A stretch of DNA of 12,581 nucleotides from contig CAYSBK010000060.1 of NCBI GenBank assembly GCA_964429265.1, positions 1-12,581 on the forward strand, written 5' to 3'. Source of the DNA: CAYSBK01 sp964429265. Lineage in GTDB: Bacteria > Planctomycetota > Phycisphaerae > Sedimentisphaerales > Anaerobacaceae. Of the stretch, positions 8,134 to 12,581 are shown in pieces; within the stretch, counting starts at the first letter, position 1; each line of letters begins with the position of its first letter. A model generated the notes under the pieces. It ran no database searches. It worked only from the letters and a program-made list of their open reading frames with translations, and was not told the DNA's origin. A program made the position numbers and the translations under genes.

Positions 8134-10980
8134 TTAATCAGTTCGATTCAGCAGTTTCCGAGCCCGGTCGCGCAGCGACTGGTCTTGTACCCTTTCGATG
8201 AGCTTTTTCAAGGCGGCGGTCGTCTGGTCGGGGTGGGTCTTTCGCAGCCGTTCGGCGATTCGCAAAACGGCCGTTGCCGCTTCCTGCTGCAGATTGGGCT
8301 GCGAGAGGTAGTCGGCGGCCATCTGCAATGCCGCGACGTCCCTGACGTTCGCCAGGCCCGACAGGATCATTTTCTTTTCCTGGTCTGCGGTTGCCAGCTC
8401 CATCGCCCGTTTGTACATCGCGGTGGTCCGGTCGGGGGAGCGGTCGCCCTGCAGGCCCACCAGGCGGATGTAGCCCCGCAAGGCCAGTGTGCGTTCAACC
8501 TGGTCGGCGCTGCCGCGGGCGACGTTGAGAAGCTCTGGTGCGGGTGTGTCATCACGCCACTGCGACAGTACGCGAATGGCGGCAAGCCTGACCTGGGCGT
8601 TCGAATCGGCCAGGGCCGCTTTAAGTGCACCCAGGGCCGCAGGGTCGCCGATTCGGCCCAGCGCGTTGAGCAGGCCGGCTTTGCCGGCGGGCGACCTGAC
8701 GGAAGCGAGAAACGCCAGGACCGGCTGGGCCCGGCGGCTTGGGTCTTCGATCTTGCGTGCGACAACCGCGACGGTGTTTTCCGCTTCGGAGCGCTCGGCG
8801 TCGGTTTTTGCGTTGACCAGCAGTTGCATAAGTTTTGTCAGGTGTTTGGGCTCGGCCAGTTCGGCAAGGACGCTGAGCGAGACCCGGCGGACGTCGGGGT
8901 CTTTGTCCTCGGCGGCCGTTTGCAAAAGCAGGTCGATGCCCTGGGTGATGTTTCTTGGGCCGAGGCTTCGCAGCAGCTCAATCTTGACGGGCGCTTCAGC
9001 CTGCCCGATGGCGTTGAGGATTGTGCGGTTGACGTTCGGGCCGGTGATACGGTAAAGACTGCGGCGTGCGGCCTGTTGCTGTGCGCCGGATGATTCTGCG
9101 GCGGCTTCGGCCAGAAGTTCCACGGTTGAGCCGTCACCAAGGGCTCCCAGTGCCGCAAGGGCGGCAGTTCGAACCTCGCCGGTTGCGGTTTTGGCCGTGT
9201 GGACGACCGGGTCACGTGCTCCGTAGTCGCGCCGGTCGGCCAGGGCTGCGAGCACCTGGATTTTGCCGTCGTCCGGCAGTTTCTTCAGAAGCGACGCAAG
9301 AGCCGTCGTCATTCGCCTGTGCTTTACGGTTCGTGAGAGCTTTATGGCGGCGGCCCGCACGGCGGGGTCGTCGTCCCCGGCGGCGGAGGCGATAATCCGA
9401 GCCGCACGGTTCGCGCGGACGGCGGCGATGCTGCCGCGAAGCGCCGCAACGCGAATCGGCGACGGCATCTCTTTGGCTGCCAACTGGGAGTATATCTTTG
9501 CTGCGACGTTCTTGTTGCCTGCGGCAAGGAAGTTGTCGGCGCAGTTGAGGTAGGCGTCCAGGACTGCCCTGCGCAGAGCCCCCGAAGTCCGCTGAAGAGC
9601 CTTTACAAGAACCTTTGTGGCGGCTTCGTCGGCTATCTTTCCCAGCGCATTGACCGCGGCGGCCTGGACTTCCGGGTCGGCGTCGTCGATAAGGCCGGCG
9701 AAGTCCGCGACGCAGTTGGCATCGCGCCTGTTGCCGAGGGAATTTATGATTCCGACCTTTTTCTTTCCGGTGGTCCGCGCCAAGGCGTTGCGAAGTGCAC
9801 TTGCGGCGCGATCGCCGGGTATCCGCTCAAGGGCGTAGCGCGCTATGTCGGCGGGGTCTATCTGCGAGGTCGGTTCCTGCGTGAGCATCCGCGAAAGCAC
9901 CGGGACCGAAAGCGATGTTCCGATTATGCTGAGCTTTCTGCAGGCATACTGTTTGGCGTAGTCGGTGGCGTCTTTTGAGCGAAGCAGGCCGAGGCAACGC
10001 ATTTCGACCGTTCTCACCAGATCGGGTTTGTCGCCGATGGTGCGGAGGTATTCATCCAGCGCCGCAAGTGAGCGTCGGCTTTGGCCGGGCTGGTAGGCTG
10101 CGATGTCCTTGAACCAGTTGTCGAAACTGTTGGTGGTATCGGCCCGCAGGTCGCCGAGGGCGAACTGGATGCCGGCCAGATAGTGTCCCAGAACGGCGGG
10201 GTTCCAGTAGACGTCGTGGTTGTGTCCCAGGGAGCAGTAGAACACCCTGCCTGCGCCGTAGCTTCTGACCCAGCTTATGGGTACGTCGGTGTCGGTGGGG
10301 CGGAGGTCCTTCACCTGGCGGTTTGTCTTGTTGGACAGATCGAGGCTTACGAGGACCCGGAGATGTTGCCGGGAGAAGTTCTTGATGCGGTAAATCTCGT
10401 CGCTTATGTCGAAGTCCTTTCCCTGGAAAGGTGCCGCCACGGGATGGTCGGGGTCGTCGATCTTGACTCTCCAGGTTCCCTCGGCCCGCCAGGGGTGGCC
10501 GTCGAATTGCCCGCCGAGCATTGCGGCGCCGTCGGGCCAGTCGTAGAAGTTGTCGGTTGCGGCGTGAATCCCGACCAGGCCCTTTCCTGACTTCACGAAA
10601 TCGAGCAAGGCTTCTTTCTGAGCGGGGTTGAGTTTCAACTGGGTGGTGTTGTTCAGGCAAAGTGCATCAAATTGCTTGAGATTTTCCGGCTGGAACATCG
10701 ACATATCGTCGCTGACGACGATGTCGAAGGCGCCGGTCTTCTCGCCGATAACCTGCAGGGCCTTTGTGCAGTATGGGATGGAGCTGTGCTTGTAGCCGTT
10801 GCAGAGGGTAAAAACCAACAACTTGCGGGCCTTGGCAGGAGCAGCGAACGCCTTGTCCGGCGCGGCGTCGCGGATCTTCTGTACATCGTCGGCGGGTAAG
10901 TCGGCCCAGACGGTTCCCAACGTCATCAGGGAGCAGGCCGTCGACAACAACCATAGAATCAATTTCGTACTGCGGTTCAT
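8134..10980 (-). CDS. Secreted ThuA-domain and HEAT-repeat protein
   Basis: A 948-residue two-part protein. A Sec signal peptide (about 1-26, ending TVWA) leads to a ThuA-like domain (PF06283, a class I glutamine-amidotransferase-like fold) at about 52-277, with LLVFTLCNGYKHSSI at the start, GLVGIHAATDNFYDW (135-149), GGQFDGHPW (156-164) and GRVFYCSLGHN near its end. ThuA proteins act with Gfo/Idh partners in trehalose/sucrose oxidation pathways. The remaining roughly 650 residues are alpha-helical HEAT repeats of about 30 residues (for example a DADPEVQAAAVNALGKIAD unit), likely a binding scaffold. No CxxCH cytochrome motif is present. The frame opens at TTG 10986, but AAGGG six bases before the ATG at 10980 favours that start. 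Stop is TAA. The 54- and 40-base flanking gaps are operonic. Confidence 0.88.
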   Translation of the reverse strand: MNRSTKLILWLLSTACSLMTLGTVWADLPADDVQKIRDAAPDKAFAAPAKARKLLVFTLCNGYKHSSIPYCTKALQVIGEKTGAFDIVVSDDMSMFQPENLKQFDALCLNNTTQLKLNPAQKEALLDFVKSGKGLVGIHAATDNFYDWPDGAAMLGGQFDGHPWRAEGTWRVKIDDPDHPVAAPFQGKDFDISDEIYRIKNFSRQHLRVLVSLDLSNKTNRQVKDLRPTDTDVPISWVRSYGAGRVFYCSLGHNHDVYWNPAVLGHYLAGIQFALGDLRADTTNSFDNWFKDIAAYQPGQSRRSLAALDEYLRTIGDKPDLVRTVEMRCLGLLRSKDATDYAKQYACRKLSIIGTSLSVPVLSRMLTQEPTSQIDPADIARYALERIPGDRAASALRNALARTTGKKKVGIINSLGNRRDANCVADFAGLIDDADPEVQAAAVNALGKIADEAATKVLVKALQRTSGALRRAVLDAYLNCADNFLAAGNKNVAAKIYSQLAAKEMPSPIRVAALRGSIAAVRANRAARIIASAAGDDDPAVRAAAIKLSRTVKHRRMTTALASLLKKLPDDGKIQVLAALADRRDYGARDPVVHTAKTATGEVRTAALAALGALGDGSTVELLAEAAAESSGAQQQAARRSLYRITGPNVNRTILNAIGQAEAPVKIELLRSLGPRNITQGIDLLLQTAAEDKDPDVRRVSLSVLAELAEPKHLTKLMQLLVNAKTDAERSEAENTVAVVARKIEDPSRRAQPVLAFLASVRSPAGKAGLLNALGRIGDPAALGALKAALADSNAQVRLAAIRVLSQWRDDTPAPELLNVARGSADQVERTLALRGYIRLVGLQGDRSPDRTTAMYKRAMELATADQEKKMILSGLANVRDVAALQMAADYLSQPNLQQEAATAVLRIAERLRKTHPDQTTAALKKLIERVQDQSLRDRARKLLNRTD

Positions 10981-10986
10981 TTTCAA

Positions 10987-10991
10987 CCCTT
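10987..10991 (-). promoter_or_regulatory. Ribosome binding site deciding the ThuA-HEAT start
   Basis: AAGGG on the minus strand is six bases before the ATG at 10980 and abuts the alternative TTG at 10986, so the ATG is preferred. Confidence 0.55.
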
Positions 10992-11034
10992 TCTTTGCTC
11001 GTTATTGTGTTTAACTTTCGGCCGACAGGTTCTG

Positions 11035-12348
11035 TCACAGATGCCAGGGGCTTCTCATAGGTCTGGACAACAACCTGTTGGCTTCGTCGTCGTTGATGAA
11101 GATTTCCTTCTCGGGGTCCCATTTGAGCGTTCGTCCGGTCAGCATCGCGATTTCACCCAGCAGGCCGACGCTTATGGCACGGTGGGCGACCTCCGGCGGT
11201 GCGACGGTCTCGGCGCGGCTTCGGACGCAATCGAGGAAGTTGCCCTTGTGGTCGTCGCTGTGGTAGAGGTGTATCTCGTCGGGGCCTATGACCGAGTCGA
11301 GAACGGATTTCGGTTCGGCGTCGAACTTTCCGCGGTTGACCTGTATCCAGCCCTTGTCGCCGTACCAGACGGCACCCCGGCCCTTGGGCTGCTGGCTGTC
11401 GTTGGCCACGACCATTTCGATGCCGTTGGCATACCTGCAGGTGAACTTGTAGGCGATGGGCACGTCGTAGAGTCCCTCGGTGGGGTAGACGCCCTTGCCG
11501 GATATTTCGACGGGCCCGGTTCTTTCGAGGTCGAGGCCCCAGTTTGCGATGTCGATGTGATGGCCTGCCCAGTCGGTTAGCTGTCCGCCCGAGTAATCCA
11601 TAATCCATCGCCAGTGCCAGTGGCAGCCGCCCTGGCCGAAGTCCATATAGGGCCGCCAGGGAGCCGGTCCGAGCCAGAAGTCCCAGTCGAGCCCTTCGGG
11701 GACGTCGAGAACCGGCTTTATTCCCGTGTCGAAGCCGTCGGGCAGACCCACTTCGACCCGATAGACCTTTCCGATGCGACCGTTGCGGACCAGCTCGCAG
11801 GCCCGGCGGAAGTTCCTTTCCGAGCGCTGCTGGCTGCCGGTCTGCCAGACCACGCCGTACTTCTTGACGGCCTCGACGATCGCCCTGCTTTCGCGGATGG
11901 TTCTGGCCAGCGGTTTCTGGGCGTGGACGTCGAGGCCGGCCTCGACGGCGGCGATCGCGATGATTGCGTGCCAGTGGTCGGGCGTGGCCGTACAAATCGC
12001 ATCGAGGTCGCCTCTGGCTATCAGCTCGCGGAAGTCGAGGTAGGCCTTGCAGTCAGTGTTCTGGTATTTCTTGTCGACGATGCTCTTGGCGCGGTCGCGG
12101 TGCTTTTTGTCAACGTCGCAGACGGCCACCATTTGGACCTCTTTTCTCCGCAGGAAGCCTTTCATATCGCCGGTGCCCATCGAGCCTACGCCGATAGCAC
12201 CCATAACGATGCGGTTGCTGGGCGCGACGGTTCCGGCCTTACCAAGTGCCGACGAGGCAATGACGTAAGGAAAGCCCACCGAGGCGGCCGCAAGGCCCAT
12301 TGTTTGCTTGATAAAATGCCTTCGCGTTAGCTGTTGAGTTCTTGTCAT
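11035..12348 (-). CDS. Gfo/Idh/MocA oxidoreductase, Tat-exported (divergent third copy)
   Basis: A 437-residue NAD(P)-dependent oxidoreductase of a subfamily distinct from the tandem pair. The Tat signal is LTRRHFIK (R9-R10), with a hydrophobic stretch to about residue 37. The Rossmann motif is MGAIGVGSMGTG (49-60). The usual EKP is QKP here (144-146). The active-site segment GGQLTDWAGHHIDIANW (254-270) gives H263 and D266 as likely catalytic residues. LGPAPWRPY (227-235) is typical of planctomycete-type Gfo/Idh C-terminal domains. The reaction would be oxidation or reduction of a sugar or cyclitol hydroxyl outside the cytoplasm. The open frame extends to an ATG at 12408, but that would overlap the upstream ThuA gene; a GGAGG five bases before the ATG at 12348 fixes the start. 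It lies between two ThuA genes, recalling the ThuA/ThuB pairing. Confidence 0.9.
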   Translation of the reverse strand: MTRTQQLTRRHFIKQTMGLAAASVGFPYVIASSALGKAGTVAPSNRIVMGAIGVGSMGTGDMKGFLRRKEVQMVAVCDVDKKHRDRAKSIVDKKYQNTDCKAYLDFRELIARGDLDAICTATPDHWHAIIAIAAVEAGLDVHAQKPLARTIRESRAIVEAVKKYGVVWQTGSQQRSERNFRRACELVRNGRIGKVYRVEVGLPDGFDTGIKPVLDVPEGLDWDFWLGPAPWRPYMDFGQGGCHWHWRWIMDYSGGQLTDWAGHHIDIANWGLDLERTGPVEISGKGVYPTEGLYDVPIAYKFTCRYANGIEMVVANDSQQPKGRGAVWYGDKGWIQVNRGKFDAEPKSVLDSVIGPDEIHLYHSDDHKGNFLDCVRSRAETVAPPEVAHRAISVGLLGEIAMLTGRTLKWDPEKEIFINDDEANRLLSRPMRSPWHL

Positions 12349-12353
12349 ACCGA

Positions 12354-12358
12354 CCTCC
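12354..12358 (-). promoter_or_regulatory. Ribosome binding site deciding the third Gfo/Idh start
   Basis: GGAGG on the minus strand ends five bases before the ATG at 12348. It places the Tat motif at residues 9-10, a normal distance from the N-terminus, and removes a 20-residue spurious extension. Confidence 0.75.
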
Positions 12359-12386
12359 GGTTCTTGATTTGCTGTAATACCTGTTT

Positions 12387-12581
12387 TCATCTTTCGTGTG
12401 CACACCATTGAATTGCCTGGGTGACGAGGCGGCGGTAATTGGGATTCTCATAAGCGCTTCGACCGTGGCCGAGCTGGATGTAGCATATTCGGGCGTTTTC
12501 GTAATGCCTCACCCAGGCGATCGGGCCGTCACTGTATTCGTTGGTGGTACTCAGCAGGATCGTATTGTCCGGCTCGAATAC
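12387..12581 (-). CDS. ThuA-domain protein, C-terminal end (cut by window edge)
   Basis: The last 64 codons of a minus-strand gene that continues past the right edge; the stop is TGA at 12387-12389. The translation includes DGPIAWVRHYENARICYIQL and then GHGRSAYENPNYRRLV, ending QAIQWCAHER. This matches the C-terminal part of the ThuA domain, and aligns with the ThuA-HEAT protein of this cluster (PISWVRSYGAGRVFYCSLGHN, residues 234-254 there). ThuA domains here usually act with Gfo/Idh enzymes in keto-sugar metabolism. The protein ends right after the ThuA domain, so unlike its neighbour it has no HEAT extension. It stops 38 bases before the next gene, so the operon continues to the right. The N-terminus and any signal peptide are outside the window. 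Confidence 0.8.
   Translation of the reverse strand, partial: VFEPDNTILLSTTNEYSDGPIAWVRHYENARICYIQLGHGRSAYENPNYRRLVTQAIQWCAHER

Noticed and set aside
12349..12408. N-terminal extension of the third Gfo/Idh protein to an ATG at 12408
   Set aside because: It would overlap the ThuA gene, displace the Tat signal 20 residues from the N-terminus, and ignore the well-placed GGAGG before 12348.

Overview
The window reads as one long co-directional gene cluster on the minus strand of a GC-rich bacterium. It is most likely a planctomycete of the Phycisphaerae type, with Verrucomicrobiota or Lentisphaerota as the main alternatives. The case for this is the gene repertoire: several Tat-exported Gfo/Idh/MocA oxidoreductases, a secreted ThuA-HEAT protein, a DUF1080 lipoprotein, an exported Hyi-like TIM barrel, and lipoprotein or exported glycosidases. 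This is family-level inference; no rRNA or taxonomic marker is present.

Layout in transcription order, from high to low coordinates: the 3' end of a ThuA-domain gene (12387-12581, cut by the window edge); a Gfo/Idh oxidoreductase with a Tat signal (11035-12348); a secreted ThuA + HEAT-repeat protein (8134-10980); a Tat-exported hydroxypyruvate-isomerase-like TIM barrel (7140-8093); a DUF1080 lipoprotein (6477-7118); two tandem paralogous Tat-exported Gfo/Idh oxidoreductases (5106-6413 and 3768-5060); a cytosolic FGGY sugar kinase of the xylulokinase type (2238-3746); and an exported GH2 glycoside hydrolase (321-2135). Gaps between genes are only about 20 to 100 bases and nearly every gene has a clear Shine-Dalgarno, so this is probably one polycistronic unit whose promoter lies beyond the right edge. 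A possible internal promoter precedes the GH2 gene, and a strong hairpin pair sits between the DUF1080 gene and the Gfo/Idh pair. The leftmost 320 bases carry no convincing gene, only a hairpin plus AT-rich tract that could be a terminator for a plus-strand neighbour.

Working hypothesis: the cluster handles plant- or algal-type glycosides by oxidative chemistry in the periplasm. Gfo/Idh enzymes would oxidise a sugar hydroxyl (typically C3) to a keto group. The DUF1080 protein would cleave the 3-keto-glycoside. The TIM-barrel and ThuA proteins would hydrate or isomerise the product. GH2 would provide conventional hydrolysis, and the kinase would phosphorylate a released ketose in the cytoplasm. 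The family-to-step assignments follow known chemistry of these families; the substrate and the order of steps are inference. No transporter, regulator, SusCD-like pair, mobile element, CRISPR array or RNA gene is visible. Five start codons were moved or confirmed from ribosome-binding sites (positions 12348, 10980, 8093, 3746 and 2135).
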